Source of the DNA: Bryobacterales bacterium
GTDB taxonomy: Bacteria > Acidobacteriota > Terriglobia > Bryobacterales > UBA6623
Assembly (NCBI GenBank): GCA_028819575.1
Contig: JAPPLB010000195.1
Location: 1 to 51,046 of the forward strand
Direction of reading: 5' to 3'
Length of the DNA stretch: 51,046 nt
Made by a program: the position numbers and the translations under genes. Below, in pieces: positions 6,041 through 16,375 of the stretch; positions within the stretch are counted from its first letter, which is position 1, and the number at the start of each line of letters is the position of its first letter. Below the pieces are notes generated by a model that saw nothing but the letters and a program-made list of their open reading frames with translations, did no database searches and was not told the DNA's origin.

Positions 6041-9040
6041 ATGTTCGTGCAAGCCATCCCGCCGATTGTCCTGCTGGCGGCCCTTTTGGCCGGGACGGCT
6101 CATGCTGAAGAACGCACTCCAACGCCGGCGCAGACTGTCATTTCCGTAGACTTCGCGCCGGCTGAACAACCCTTGCCAGACGAGCACCTGAACAATCTCG
6201 TCAGCGTGAAGGTGGGCGAGCCGCTGGAACCCCGTCTCGTTCGCCAAAGCATACAGCGCATGTTCGCGACCGGTCGCTATGAGCCTGACATTCAGGTCCG
6301 CGGCGAAGACGTCCCGGGAGGCATCCGAGTCACATTCATGGCACATCCGAGCTGGTTTGTCGGCCAAGTGGAGGTGGAAGGGGCCGAAGCACCGCCTACG
6401 GCTCTACAACTCATCAACGCGGGACACCTCGACCTGGGCCAGCCCTATCTCGAAGAAGATGTCGGCTTTGCCATGCAAGAGATGAGGCGACTCCTCAATA
6501 ACAACGGATTCTTCTCAGCGAACATCAGCAAGACCGAGATCGAACACCTCGAGAGCCGCCAAAAGGACATCACATTCGTGGTGACGCCCGGAGAGCGCGC
6601 GACGATCGGCGAGATCTATCTCACCGGAAGAGGACCAGATGAAGCCCCGCCGTTGCCCATCGAGGACGTTCGCCGCATCAGTGGTTGGCAAAGAGGCAAA
6701 CCTTCCACCCAGCGGCGGCTTCAGCAAGGAATCAGCCGTTTGGAGGATCATCTCCGCGGCAAACAATACTGGCTGTCGACAGTCCGCTTGGTCGGCCGGG
6801 ACTTCAATGCCGCCCTCAACGAGGTCGGTCTTGTTGTGGACATCCAGCTCGGACCGCGGGTCGTTGTCCGGGTCGAGGGAGCGGAGATCAGCGATCAGAA
6901 GCTCCGTCGCTACCTTCCCATCTACGAGGAAGGAGTCATCGATGACGACCTCCTGGCTGAAGGCGGGGACAATTTGCGCGACTATTTTCAGTCCCAGGGA
7001 TTCTTTCTGGCTTCCGTCTCTCCCGTCCTGGAACGCGACCGGGAGGACGAAGTGTTGATCATCTACCAAGTTGACCGCGGTCCAAGACAGGAGCTTGTCC
7101 ACGTCGGAATATCCGGGTACCGCTCCTTCGACCTGCCGACCATACAAGAGCGGATGCTGGTGCAACCGAGGAACATTGACGTCAGGAAGGGACGGCTGAC
7201 GGACAGCTTGTTGGCCCAGGACAGGCTGGTCATCCTCGACCTCTACCGGTCGAACGGTTTTCACGAAGCGGAAGTCGTCTGTCGCAAGGAGGCGGGCTAC
7301 CAGAGAAACGACAAACTCATGGCGGTCTTCTGCGAGATCCACGAAGGCGAGCGCACTCTTGTCTCAGGATTAACGATCAAAGGAATGGAGCGGCTCCCGG
7401 AAGAGTTGTTTGCGGATCGTTTGTCATCGGTAGCCGGCCAGCCATTCAGCGAAGTCAGCGTCGCGACCGACCGCGATCTCATTCTGGGGGACTACTACGA
7501 TTCCGGCTACCATCGAGCGGAGTTCAGTTGGAAACGTCTTCCAAGCGACGTCCCCCATCGTGTCGAGCTGGAATACGAGATTCGTGAAGGTGAAACGCTC
7601 TATCTTCGCGAGCCGATCATTACCGGCCTGCGCCATACCCGACCCAGCCTCATCGATCAACAGGTGCAGGTCATACCAGGAGACCCCTTTTCGGCGAACG
7701 CCATGTTCGAAACCCAACGCCGACTCTACGATCTCGGCGTGTTCTCGAAGGTGGATGTCGGACTTCAGAACCCCAACGGAGAAGAGCCAGCCAAGAACGT
7801 GCTGATTCAGGTGGAGGAGGGGCGTCGTTGGACAGCCCGGGTTGGCGGAGGCGCCGAGTTCGCGCGGATCGGCGGTAATACGGCTGACGTAACCTCTCCG
7901 CTCGGAGACGCCTCCTTCAGCCCTCGCGTGACACTGGAGGTAACCCGCCTCAACGTCCGCGGCCTCGGGCACACGATGAGCTTGCGCACGCGCTTCTCCA
8001 ATCTGCAGCAAAGAGCGCTGTTCATCTACGAGGCGCCGCGTTGGACAGGATCGGACAAGTGGGACATGACCATCAGCAGTCTGTTCGACACGTCCCGCAA
8101 CGTCCGCACCTTTTCCGGGAGGCGGCTCGAAGGCGCACTTCAACTTCGTCATCGGCTCAGCAAACCGTCAACGGCCCTGTACCGCTTCACGTACCGTCGA
8201 ACGTCGATCGACCAGAACACTCTGCAAATCACTCCTCTGCTGATACCACTCACTTCACAACCTGTCCGTGTGGGCCTGTTGTCGGGCACTTACATTCAAG
8301 ACCGCCGGGACGACCCAACCGACTCGACAAAGGGCATCTTCAACACGGTCGACTTGAGCTTCGCCAGCGGAATCTGGGCTTCCGAGCCGGACTTCGTGCG
8401 TTTCCTGGGTCAAAACAGCACCTATCATCGACTCGGGAACAGCCGTGTCGTCCTGGCGCGCACGCTGCAACTCGGACTGCTGATGCCAACCGGCGTCTTT
8501 CGGATGCAGGACCCGATCAGCTTTATTCCCGGGGCCTCGGAGCCGGACCCCCGCATTCCACTAGCGGAGCGTTTCTTTGCCGGAGGCGCCAACTCCCATC
8601 GTGGCTTTCCGGTGAATCAGGCGGGACCTCGCGATCCGACCACCGGATTCCCGATCGGCGGCGGCGCGCAGTTGCTCAACAGCGTGGAGCTGCGCTTTCC
8701 GCTTCGCTGGAGGAATGTGGGCGGCGTAGTGTTTCACGATGCGGGCAACGTCTACTCACGGCCTCGCGAGATCAGCTTCCAAAGCCGGCAGAAGGCTCTG
8801 ACCAGGAACAACGACACGGTCGGTTACGATTTCGATTACATGGTGCACGCCGTCGGTTTCGGCGTTCGCTACAAGACGCCGATCGGCCCGGTCCGACTTG
8901 ATTTGGCTTACAGCATCAACCCGCCAAGCTTCATCGGTTTCGAAGGCACACGGGAGGACCTGTTGCGTGGTGCAGGAACCATCACTCAGCAGCGCATTAC
9001 GCAATTCCAGTTTCACTTTTCCCTGGGACAAACGTTCTGA
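6041..9040 (+). CDS. TamA/BamA-like Omp85 outer-membrane protein with many POTRA domains
   Basis: This 999-residue Omp85-superfamily protein should insert or translocate proteins or lipids at the outer membrane. A signal peptide (about 1-22, ending GTAHA) is followed by a long periplasmic region to about residue 620. I judge it to hold around seven POTRA-like repeats from recurring segments of the type RRLYDLGVFSKVDV. The C-terminal ~375 residues form the 16-strand barrel, with the conserved RGF in ANSHRGFPVNQ and a terminal aromatic residue in FSLGQTF. The next genes encode a SurA-like protein and TamB, so TamA-like partnership is more likely than BamA, which is encoded at 32 kb. It overlaps the next gene by one base. 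Confidence 0.9.
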   Translation: MFVQAIPPIVLLAALLAGTAHAEERTPTPAQTVISVDFAPAEQPLPDEHLNNLVSVKVGEPLEPRLVRQSIQRMFATGRYEPDIQVRGEDVPGGIRVTFMAHPSWFVGQVEVEGAEAPPTALQLINAGHLDLGQPYLEEDVGFAMQEMRRLLNNNGFFSANISKTEIEHLESRQKDITFVVTPGERATIGEIYLTGRGPDEAPPLPIEDVRRISGWQRGKPSTQRRLQQGISRLEDHLRGKQYWLSTVRLVGRDFNAALNEVGLVVDIQLGPRVVVRVEGAEISDQKLRRYLPIYEEGVIDDDLLAEGGDNLRDYFQSQGFFLASVSPVLERDREDEVLIIYQVDRGPRQELVHVGISGYRSFDLPTIQERMLVQPRNIDVRKGRLTDSLLAQDRLVILDLYRSNGFHEAEVVCRKEAGYQRNDKLMAVFCEIHEGERTLVSGLTIKGMERLPEELFADRLSSVAGQPFSEVSVATDRDLILGDYYDSGYHRAEFSWKRLPSDVPHRVELEYEIREGETLYLREPIITGLRHTRPSLIDQQVQVIPGDPFSANAMFETQRRLYDLGVFSKVDVGLQNPNGEEPAKNVLIQVEEGRRWTARVGGGAEFARIGGNTADVTSPLGDASFSPRVTLEVTRLNVRGLGHTMSLRTRFSNLQQRALFIYEAPRWTGSDKWDMTISSLFDTSRNVRTFSGRRLEGALQLRHRLSKPSTALYRFTYRRTSIDQNTLQITPLLIPLTSQPVRVGLLSGTYIQDRRDDPTDSTKGIFNTVDLSFASGIWASEPDFVRFLGQNSTYHRLGNSRVVLARTLQLGLLMPTGVFRMQDPISFIPGASEPDPRIPLAERFFAGGANSHRGFPVNQAGPRDPTTGFPIGGGAQLLNSVELRFPLRWRNVGGVVFHDAGNVYSRPREISFQSRQKALTRNNDTVGYDFDYMVHAVGFGVRYKTPIGPVRLDLAYSINPPSFIGFEGTREDLLRGAGTITQQRITQFQFHFSLGQTF

Positions 9041-9735
9041 TGATGAAAAAAACGGCAGGCAAGTTCCGATGGCCTTGGGTTTTTCTGATTGCCCTTTCGG
9101 CTGTTTCGGCGATCATGCAGGCCGGCCAACGCATTCTGGATCAGACGGTCGCCGTTGTTGGTGAGCGAGCAATTACCGCCAGCGAAGTGGAAGAGCAAAT
9201 CGCGTTGGAAGACCTCGATCGCGAACAGCCTGCCGAGCGCTCAGCCGAGCGCTATCGGGAAGTCGTCGAGCGTCTGATCCGGTTGCGGCTGGTGCAACGC
9301 GAAATGGACCTGGCGGGCTTTGTCGGCGCGACAGATGCGCAGGTCCGGCAACAAATGGACTTCATGAGGCGCCAGTCAGGCGGCGAGTCGCAACTTCAGC
9401 AGGCGCTGGCCAACTATGGCCTGAGTGAAACGATCCTGGAAAACTTCATACGGCAACAGTTGGATTTTCAGCTCTTCGTCGGCTTCCGCTTCCGCACCGG
9501 ACTCGTCATCCCTCGCGAAGAAGTGGAGGCGTACTATGCAACGGAATTCCGATCGCAGCTTCCGGCATTCAGTTCCCCGCCGCCGCTGGATCGAGTGTAT
9601 GAAGACTTGGAGGCCGAGTTAGTGGAACGCAGAGTAGATCCACTGCTGAACGATTGGATCAATCGCGTTCGATCACAGACACGCATCATGATCGTCGAAC
9701 GCTCATCAGCCTCGGCAGGGACAGAATCACAATGA
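9040..9735 (+). CDS. Minimal SurA-like periplasmic chaperone lacking a parvulin domain
   Basis: This 231-residue exported protein has an N-terminal hydrophobic signal (about 12-30). A SurA N-domain-like helical region follows, from DQTVAVVGERAITASEVEEQ to about residue 165. The end (about 195-222, LEAELVERRVDPLLNDWINRVRSQTRIMIV) resembles the C-terminal helix and strand of SurA/PpiC proteins. The parvulin-type isomerase domain that normally lies between these parts is absent. It starts on the stop of the TamA-like gene (TGATG) and shares ATGA with tamB, so its partners are probably those two proteins. Chaperone function is inferred from domain homology only. Confidence 0.8.
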   Translation: MMKKTAGKFRWPWVFLIALSAVSAIMQAGQRILDQTVAVVGERAITASEVEEQIALEDLDREQPAERSAERYREVVERLIRLRLVQREMDLAGFVGATDAQVRQQMDFMRRQSGGESQLQQALANYGLSETILENFIRQQLDFQLFVGFRFRTGLVIPREEVEAYYATEFRSQLPAFSSPPPLDRVYEDLEAELVERRVDPLLNDWINRVRSQTRIMIVERSSASAGTESQ

Positions 9736-12700
9736 AAAGATTCTTCCAAAAGCCAGGTCGCTTCGGTTGGAAGGCATGGACCGGAGGGCTGGTTGTCCTC
9801 ATCGTGGTGGCCGGAAGCTCTCTTTACGGACTGCTGTACACCGAATGGTTCCAGGCGCACATTCGGAACGAGATGATCTCTCGGATCGAGACGCTTACCG
9901 GAGGCAAAGCCTCCTTGCGCGAGCTGTTTTTTCAGCCGACAACCTTACGGCTACGGGTGGAAGGACTGTCGGTTAGTCCCTCCGACGAATCCGAACCTTT
10001 CCTGGAAGTGCCCGCAGCCGAGTTGGATTTCGAACTCGAATCTCTTTACTCGACAAAGCTATCCCTGGAAGCGATGGTTCTGGATTCACCGCATTTTCAC
10101 GTGATCGCGGCTGCCGACGGCGCCAACAACCTACCGCCTTTTCCATTGCAATCCGATGCCAACGGCATCATTCCACAAGAGTTGTTCGAGATGGCCGTCA
10201 AGCGATTTGACGTGAAACGAGGACAGATCCGATGGAATGACAAAAGCGTGCCCGTTTCCTTCTCGTCGCAACGCTTCCATCTGCAAACACGCTTTGATCC
10301 ACTACAGGGGCGCTATCGGGCGAATGTGCGGTTGGGAGACTCACAGTTTTGGCTATACGACAAACGGCCGGTCCTGTCGGAAGCCGAGGCGGAATTCCAT
10401 GTCTACCCTGGCCGGCTCGTTGCACCTGAAATAAAATGGGCAAGCTCCGGGACGAGCGTCATCGGAGATCTGGAAGTCAACTTTGTTGACCAGCCTCAGG
10501 CAGTCTTCCGATATCGGATTGATGCGCAACTGAGTGAGTGGACATCATGGCTCGGTCTCGCTCCTCTTGACGGTGGCGTGGCGCAAGCTCAAGGACAGGG
10601 ACGATGGAACGGGGCCGAAGGAGCGCTCCGTTACACAGGATCCCTCACAATCAGCGATCTGATGCCGCAAGCGCGTCAATTCGCCCTCGAATCGATATCA
10701 GCAACTGCCGACTTTGCTGGTGATGCACAAACCCTCAGAGTTCAAAATATCGAGGCTGAAGCATTGGGCGGCACGCTCAAGGGCGAGGCGCGACTGGAGG
10801 ACTTGACCTCGCCTTCACCTCGCTACCGGCTGGCCTTAGCTCTCGCGGGATTTCCTGTAAGGCCTTTGACGATGGCGGTCCGGCAGCTTCCGGCCGGGGT
10901 CCGCAACGCTCCCTGGGCCAGCGCTGTCAGCGGGACGATCGAGGTAGAGGGACGCGGCATCGACGACCTGCAAGCCAAGGCTCGGATCGGGTTTGAATCG
11001 CCCAAAGCCCCCCAGACACATCAAGTCCCTTTGCGCGGCACTCTCGCCATGGGATATGTGAGCGTGTCGCAAACCCTGAGAATCGACAAGCTCGATCTGG
11101 TCACAGATAGCGGTCACATTCAACTGCACGGCTCGTTGCAGGCTCGCGGTCGCTCCGATCTTCGTGTACGCGCCAGCCTCACCGGCCTCGAAGACGTTCG
11201 TTACTGGCTGCGGCAAGCGAACGCCGAACAGATTGCGGCGCCCTTCGGTCTGTCCGGATCGGCGCAGATCGATGGTGAAGTGTCCGGCCAGCACGCTTCG
11301 CAAGATCTTCGCTTCAAGGGCAGTTTGGATGTCAAGAATTTCACGCTCCACGGCCAGCCGTGGGATCGCCTGCACGGATCGCTCGATATTTCGCCACGCA
11401 AGATTCGTGTCGAACCGGCACGGATCGAGAGGGCCGAGGGAGGAGCTGATCTATCTCTGACGGCCGACTTGACCGACGACGAGACGAAGGTTGAAGCGTT
11501 CAACGGCCGTGTGAGCTTTAAAAATCTGCCCGTCTCTTCAGTGCTTGGCTCGGCAGCCTTTGACCAGCCGCTGACGGGGGCGCTCAATGGCGAAGTGCGC
11601 TTCAACGGCCCGCCGTCGAACCTACAAGGCTCCGCCCACCTCGAAATTACCGAAGGAGGCGCATGGGGACGGCATCTCGACCGCATCGTCACCGATGCCC
11701 GACTCGACGGCGGGGTCCTCGTCGTCGATTCATTCCGTGCCGAGCTAGGCCAGGCAACACTCGCCTCGAACGGCCGGCTAGATCGCACAACCGGAGAGTT
11801 TGACTTCAAAGTAGCCGCCGATGGCTGGAATTTGCGGGATCTGCAAGCCTTCTCCCAAAACGAGCGCACGCCCTCTGGACTTCTCGTGCTCGAACTCCAG
11901 GGCAAAGGTCGCTTGTCATCCGCGGAAGACCTTCTCGATGACCTCTTCGTTTCCGGGTCATTCGGCTTGCGTGAGGTCAAGCTGGAAGAACGGGACATCG
12001 GCTCCTTCTCCGGCCAACTAACCACTTCAGGACGGCGCGTGGACATCGGCTGGAAAGGCAATCTGCTGTCCGGCTCTCTGAATGGACGCGCCGAGTTCCG
12101 GCCGGACGAGAACGGTCCGTTCAGCGGCCAGTGCACTGTGAACGGCCTTGACCTTGTCTACCTGGCAGGTCTTGCTGACTTGAACCTTCACCAGACTAGC
12201 GGCACGGTTGATGGTCAGTTCCGGTTCTCAGGAGAGGCGACGGACTCGAGCAAATTCGTCGCCGACGGGGAGGTCACCAAACTCCAGCTTTCCCACTCGC
12301 AGATTCCCGGAGCGGAGCGTGGTTACGAGGTCTGGAATCCGTTCCCGATGCGCTGGAAGGTCGAGAACAAGACCTTGGACATCGACCGTGTGCGCCTACT
12401 CGGCGACGGGACCGATATCGTAGTCGACGGAACCATAGGCCTAGAGGATGGTTTTGCCCGCAAGGAAGACTCGATGGATGTCTCGGTCGAGGGGAGTTTC
12501 AACCTGGCAGCCCTGGAAAGTTTTCGCCCCGCAGTCACGGCGAGCGGCGAGTCGGAATTGGATGTGCGTATCCGGGGCAACGCCGATCAACCGTCGATCC
12601 GCGGACTGATGCAGGTCAAAGACGGGACGTTGCGCCACAACTCATTCTCGAACGGATTAAGCGCTCTCAACGGCCAAATCCGTTTCAACGAAAACATGGT

Positions 12701-13790
12701 CCGCGTTGAAGGGGTAAGAGCTGAGTCCGGTGGAGGCAACCTTACTCTGGGCGGCACGCTAGTGTCGCGAGACGGACGCTGGGACTATCGTCTTCAAGCG
12801 GGAATCCAAAGCGTCCGTATCCGTTATCCGGAATCAATCAGCAACGTCATCGACGGCCGCTTAACGTACTCGGGGACAGACCTTCGGAGCCTGCTCAGCG
12901 GGGAGGTCATCGTGAGCCGCGTGACGATCGGGTCGGACCTTACCCTGGCTGACGTCATGGCCTCGCTCGCCCAACCTACTCAGACGCCGGCCAGCCACCA
13001 GGCTCTCGTCAACATGGGTCTAAGCGTTCGCATTGCATCCGTACCCGAGCTTCTGATCGACACGCCCCTGATCCGCAATGTTCAATCCAATATGGACTTG
13101 CAGTTGAGCGGAACGGCCGTTAGCCCCTCGCTGCGCGGCGACTTGACCATCACCCAAGGGGAACTCTTTTTCCAGGGATCGCGTTACAAGATCAACCGTG
13201 GGGACATCAACTTCTACAATCCCTTCCGAATCGAACCCGTCGTCAACATCGAGCTCGAAACGCGCATCCGCGACGTGGACATCGCCTTGATCATTTCAGG
13301 CCCGGCGAGCCTGCCCAACCTGAGCTATCGATCGGACCCGCCGTTACGCACCGATCAACTCCTCGACCTGATCGCCTTGGCCCGCTCGCCGACCACCGAT
13401 CCGGTGCTGGCCACACAGCAGACAGCACAGCAGCAGTCTTTGATCCAGAGCGGTTTGAATGCCGTCCTTTCCCGCGCCATCACGGTTTCGGGAGCCACGA
13501 GCATCGGCTCGCGGAGCGGCTCGCAACGGTTACAGCGCTTCTTTGGCGTCAGCCGTCTCAAAGTCGATCCTCAATCGGGTGGCGCTGAACTCAACCCGGG
13601 GGCGCGAATCTCCACCGAGCAACAGATCACGCAGGATCTGACTCTCATCTACAGCTACGACCTTTCCGAGGCCCAGCAGCAGCTAGTACGCATTGAGTGG
13701 GCGCCGACGCGTCAGTGGTCGTTCATCGTGACGCGAGATGAGAACGGCCTCGTCGGAGCTGACATTCTGTTCAAGAAAAGGTTGCGTTGA
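9732..13790 (+). CDS. tamB: TamB/DUF490-family translocation and assembly protein
   Basis: The 1352-residue protein is anchored in the inner membrane by one N-terminal helix (about residues 16-36, TGGLVVLIVVAGSSLYGLLY). It then forms a long beta-taco periplasmic bridge of the AsmA/TamB type, seen as hundreds of short alternating strands. It ends with the TamB C-terminal domain, including GDINFYNPFRIEPVVNIELE, QQLVRIEWAPTRQWSF and a basic LFKKRLR tail. TamB works with TamA in envelope biogenesis and is now linked to phospholipid transport. I chose ATG 9732 because it overlaps the previous stop by 4 bases (ATGA); the frame is open further upstream but those codons run antiparallel to no other evidence of use. 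Confidence 0.92.
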   Translation: MKRFFQKPGRFGWKAWTGGLVVLIVVAGSSLYGLLYTEWFQAHIRNEMISRIETLTGGKASLRELFFQPTTLRLRVEGLSVSPSDESEPFLEVPAAELDFELESLYSTKLSLEAMVLDSPHFHVIAAADGANNLPPFPLQSDANGIIPQELFEMAVKRFDVKRGQIRWNDKSVPVSFSSQRFHLQTRFDPLQGRYRANVRLGDSQFWLYDKRPVLSEAEAEFHVYPGRLVAPEIKWASSGTSVIGDLEVNFVDQPQAVFRYRIDAQLSEWTSWLGLAPLDGGVAQAQGQGRWNGAEGALRYTGSLTISDLMPQARQFALESISATADFAGDAQTLRVQNIEAEALGGTLKGEARLEDLTSPSPRYRLALALAGFPVRPLTMAVRQLPAGVRNAPWASAVSGTIEVEGRGIDDLQAKARIGFESPKAPQTHQVPLRGTLAMGYVSVSQTLRIDKLDLVTDSGHIQLHGSLQARGRSDLRVRASLTGLEDVRYWLRQANAEQIAAPFGLSGSAQIDGEVSGQHASQDLRFKGSLDVKNFTLHGQPWDRLHGSLDISPRKIRVEPARIERAEGGADLSLTADLTDDETKVEAFNGRVSFKNLPVSSVLGSAAFDQPLTGALNGEVRFNGPPSNLQGSAHLEITEGGAWGRHLDRIVTDARLDGGVLVVDSFRAELGQATLASNGRLDRTTGEFDFKVAADGWNLRDLQAFSQNERTPSGLLVLELQGKGRLSSAEDLLDDLFVSGSFGLREVKLEERDIGSFSGQLTTSGRRVDIGWKGNLLSGSLNGRAEFRPDENGPFSGQCTVNGLDLVYLAGLADLNLHQTSGTVDGQFRFSGEATDSSKFVADGEVTKLQLSHSQIPGAERGYEVWNPFPMRWKVENKTLDIDRVRLLGDGTDIVVDGTIGLEDGFARKEDSMDVSVEGSFNLAALESFRPAVTASGESELDVRIRGNADQPSIRGLMQVKDGTLRHNSFSNGLSALNGQIRFNENMVRVEGVRAESGGGNLTLGGTLVSRDGRWDYRLQAGIQSVRIRYPESISNVIDGRLTYSGTDLRSLLSGEVIVSRVTIGSDLTLADVMASLAQPTQTPASHQALVNMGLSVRIASVPELLIDTPLIRNVQSNMDLQLSGTAVSPSLRGDLTITQGELFFQGSRYKINRGDINFYNPFRIEPVVNIELETRIRDVDIALIISGPASLPNLSYRSDPPLRTDQLLDLIALARSPTTDPVLATQQTAQQQSLIQSGLNAVLSRAITVSGATSIGSRSGSQRLQRFFGVSRLKVDPQSGGAELNPGARISTEQQITQDLTLIYSYDLSEAQQQLVRIEWAPTRQWSFIVTRDENGLVGADILFKKRLR

Positions 13791-14459
13791 TTGGCACGGT
13801 GGGAAGAGTTGCGGCGGCGCATGGTGGATCGCCAATTACGCTCCAGAGGCATCCATGACGAGCACGTGCTGGTCGCCATGGGGCAGGTGCCGCGTCACGA
13901 GTTTGTTCCACACGCACTGCGGAGGTTCGCCTATGACGACGAACCCGTATCGCTTCCTCGCCGTCAAAGCGTTTCGCAGCCCTATATGGTCGCTGTGATG
14001 GCCGAGGCGCTCGCGTTGACACAAACCGACACCGTCCTCGAAGTGGGAGCCGGTTCGGGTTATGCCGCGGCGGTCATCGCCCTGCTCGCCAAGCATGTCT
14101 ACTCCATCGAATGGGAAGCCGATCTCGCTGACATGGCACGGACGAACTTACACCGAACCGGTTACGATGCTCGAGTCACGATCATTCACGGAGACGGCAC
14201 TCTGGGCTGTCCGGCTCATGCTCCCTATGACGCGATCTCCGTAGCAGCGGCGGCGCCGCAAGTGCCGACCCGTCTACTCGAACAGATGGAGCCGAATAGC
14301 GGCCGTCTCGTCATGCCCGTTGGCCCTGAGAGCAGTCAAGAGTTGACGTTGGTGCGCTGTTCGCCGGCTGGTCTCCGTTCGATGTGTATCACCGGCTGCC
14401 GATTCGTCCCTCTTCGTGGAACCGAGGGACGAAGGCGCGAGTGGGGGTTCACTTCATAG
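13791..14459 (+). CDS. pcm: Protein-L-isoaspartate O-methyltransferase
   Basis: Pcm methylates isoaspartyl residues in aged proteins using S-adenosylmethionine, starting their repair. The 222-residue product has family length, with RQLRSRGI, VPRHEFVP, SQPYMVAVMAEAL (about 62-74) and SAM motif I VLEVGAGSGYAAAV (about 82-95). The usual GxGQT before SQPY is replaced here by PRRQSV (about 56-61), a small deviation near the substrate site. The start is TTG 13791, directly after the tamB stop. The 3' end abuts selB with 8 bases between them. Its place in an envelope operon suggests simple co-transcription. Confidence 0.92.
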   Translation: MARWEELRRRMVDRQLRSRGIHDEHVLVAMGQVPRHEFVPHALRRFAYDDEPVSLPRRQSVSQPYMVAVMAEALALTQTDTVLEVGAGSGYAAAVIALLAKHVYSIEWEADLADMARTNLHRTGYDARVTIIHGDGTLGCPAHAPYDAISVAAAAPQVPTRLLEQMEPNSGRLVMPVGPESSQELTLVRCSPAGLRSMCITGCRFVPLRGTEGRRREWGFTS

Positions 14460-14467
14460 CCTCGCCC

Positions 14468-16375
14468 ATGAAGCACATCATCGTCGGAACCGCGGGCCAT
14501 ATCGATCACGGCAAGACAGCCCTCGTCCGAGCGCTCACCGGTATCGATACCGACCGTCTCGCAGAAGAGAAACGGCGCGGCATCACCATCGACATCGGCT
14601 TTGCGAATCTTCGTCTAGCGGATGAGCGGAACGGGGAGGAACTCTATCTGGGATTCGTCGACGTCCCCGGACACGAGCGGTTCGTACGCAACATGCTTGC
14701 GGGGGCCTGCGGGATCGACCTCGTGCTGATGGTGATCGCCGCGGACGAACTGGCGATGCCACAAACGAGCGAACACTTCGAAATTTGCCGCCTGCTCGGT
14801 GTGCGGCACGGTCTCGTCGCCCTCACCAAAGCTGACCTCGTCGATGCTGAAACGCTGGAACTGTCCCGGATGGAGCTGGAAGACTTCTTTGCCGGTTCGT
14901 TCCTGGAGGGAAAACCCGTCATCCCTGTTAGCACCAAAACCGGCATTGGCCTCGACGAGCTTCGCGATGCATTGGCGCAGACTGCCCGCGAAACGCCGGA
15001 ACGAAACGGCAGTGGGCACTTTCGAATGCCGCTCGACCGCGTGTTTGTCCAACAAGGCTTCGGAACCGTAGTCACGGGCACCCCTGTCTCGGGAACGATC
15101 CAAGCTGACAGCGATCTCAAGATTCACCCTCTCGACCGGCGTGTCCGTATCCGTGGCATTCAGGGCCATAACAAGCCCGTGCACAGCATCGGGGCGGGAC
15201 AGCGAACCGCTCTGAACCTGGCAGGCATTGAAGCAAGCGAGCTACGACGCGGTATGGTCGCAACGTCAGTGGGGCCTTTTCGAGCTACCAGCAAACTGGA
15301 CTGTGTGATCGAACTGCTTGCGTCGGCAGACACCCTCAAGCACGGAGCACCAGTCCATTTCCACAGCGGGACCGCGGAAACGGTCGCCAGGGTTGCTCTG
15401 TTGGGCCGTTGCGGCAAGCTCCCTCCGGGGGAAAAAACGTTCGCGCGACTCCGACTTGACAATCCTGTCCTCACACTCCATGGCGATCGCTTCATACTGC
15501 GGCGCTTTTCTCCAGTCATCACGATCGGTGGCGGGATCGTTCTCGATACAGAACCACGGCCGGAGCGAAACACGGAGGCGCACTGTCACCGACTCACTGA
15601 GCTGCAGTCCGGCGAGCCAGTCCGGGTGTTGTCCGTGCTGCTTCAGCATGAACCACATGGATTGGAGATGTCAGACACGATTCGACGATCGGGGTGGAGC
15701 GAGAAGAAGGTGGGAGACGCTGCGGCGCATCTGTGCAAGCTCGGTGTGGCTCAACGGTTGGGGCCTTCCCGCTTGCTGTCCGCCGAAGCGTACAGGGCGG
15801 CAGGGGAAAAGGCTGCTGACTTCCTCAAACACTTCCATCGAAAGGAACCTCTTCAACCGGGAGCATCCAAAGAGGAACTCCGGAGCCGTTGTTTCGCGAG
15901 CGCGCCGTCGAACTTCCTCGAGTCGCTGCTGGCATCGCTCGAAGCGGCGGGTGTGATTCTGATCGAGAACGAGTTCATCAGGCTCCCCCGCCATACTGTC
16001 ATGCTTGACGATGAGGAAAGCAATGCGCGCGCGACTATCATCGCCAAATTCGAAACAGCCGGGCTCTCCGTACCTGCCGTCAAGGACGTCTTGACGAGTC
16101 TGCCGGTCGACGCGGGCCGCGCACGCCGTATCCTGCAGGCGCTCTTGCGAGAGACCATCTTGGTGAAAGTCTCTGAGGACCTGCTTCTCCATCGGGACAG
16201 CATCGATCGTCTTAAGTTACTTCTTCGCCATGAACGCAAACGGTCAGGGCGCATCGACGTTGCGCGCTTCAAAGAACTGGCAGGGGTCAGCCGGAAGTAC
16301 GCTATTCCGCTGCTGGAGTTTCTCGACCGGCGAAAGCTCACCCGCCGCGACGGCAACGAACGCGTGATTCTCTGA
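14468..16375 (+). CDS. selB: Selenocysteine-specific translation elongation factor SelB
   Basis: SelB delivers selenocysteinyl-tRNA to in-frame UGA codons marked by a SECIS hairpin. The 635-residue protein has the G1 motif GHIDHGKT (10-17), [10 protein letters not shown] (37-46), [15 protein letters not shown] (65-79) and ALTKADLVD as the guanine-recognition region. EF-Tu-like domains 2-3 follow, then a C-terminal run of winged helices (from about 375) that binds SECIS RNA, ending in [21 protein letters not shown] 14468 matches the normal SelB N-terminus; a longer in-frame reading from 14384 overlaps pcm and is unlikely. No selA, selD, selC tRNA or recognisable selenoprotein gene is in the window. 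Confidence 0.95.
   Translation: MKHIIVGTAGHIDHGKTALVRALTGIDTDRLAEEKRRGITIDIGFANLRLADERNGEELYLGFVDVPGHERFVRNMLAGACGIDLVLMVIAADELAMPQTSEHFEICRLLGVRHGLVALTKADLVDAETLELSRMELEDFFAGSFLEGKPVIPVSTKTGIGLDELRDALAQTARETPERNGSGHFRMPLDRVFVQQGFGTVVTGTPVSGTIQADSDLKIHPLDRRVRIRGIQGHNKPVHSIGAGQRTALNLAGIEASELRRGMVATSVGPFRATSKLDCVIELLASADTLKHGAPVHFHSGTAETVARVALLGRCGKLPPGEKTFARLRLDNPVLTLHGDRFILRRFSPVITIGGGIVLDTEPRPERNTEAHCHRLTELQSGEPVRVLSVLLQHEPHGLEMSDTIRRSGWSEKKVGDAAAHLCKLGVAQRLGPSRLLSAEAYRAAGEKAADFLKHFHRKEPLQPGASKEELRSRCFASAPSNFLESLLASLEAAGVILIENEFIRLPRHTVMLDDEESNARATIIAKFETAGLSVPAVKDVLTSLPVDAGRARRILQALLRETILVKVSEDLLLHRDSIDRLKLLLRHERKRSGRIDVARFKELAGVSRKYAIPLLEFLDRRKLTRRDGNERVIL

Noticed and set aside
5714-6122. 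Short open frames spanning repeat copy C
   Set aside because: They are translations of the repeat element and share the same residues as frames over copies A and B; there is no start signal.
14384-14467. Longer SelB starting 28 codons upstream
   Set aside because: The extra residues overlap the pcm gene and precede the standard SelB N-terminus [17 protein letters not shown].
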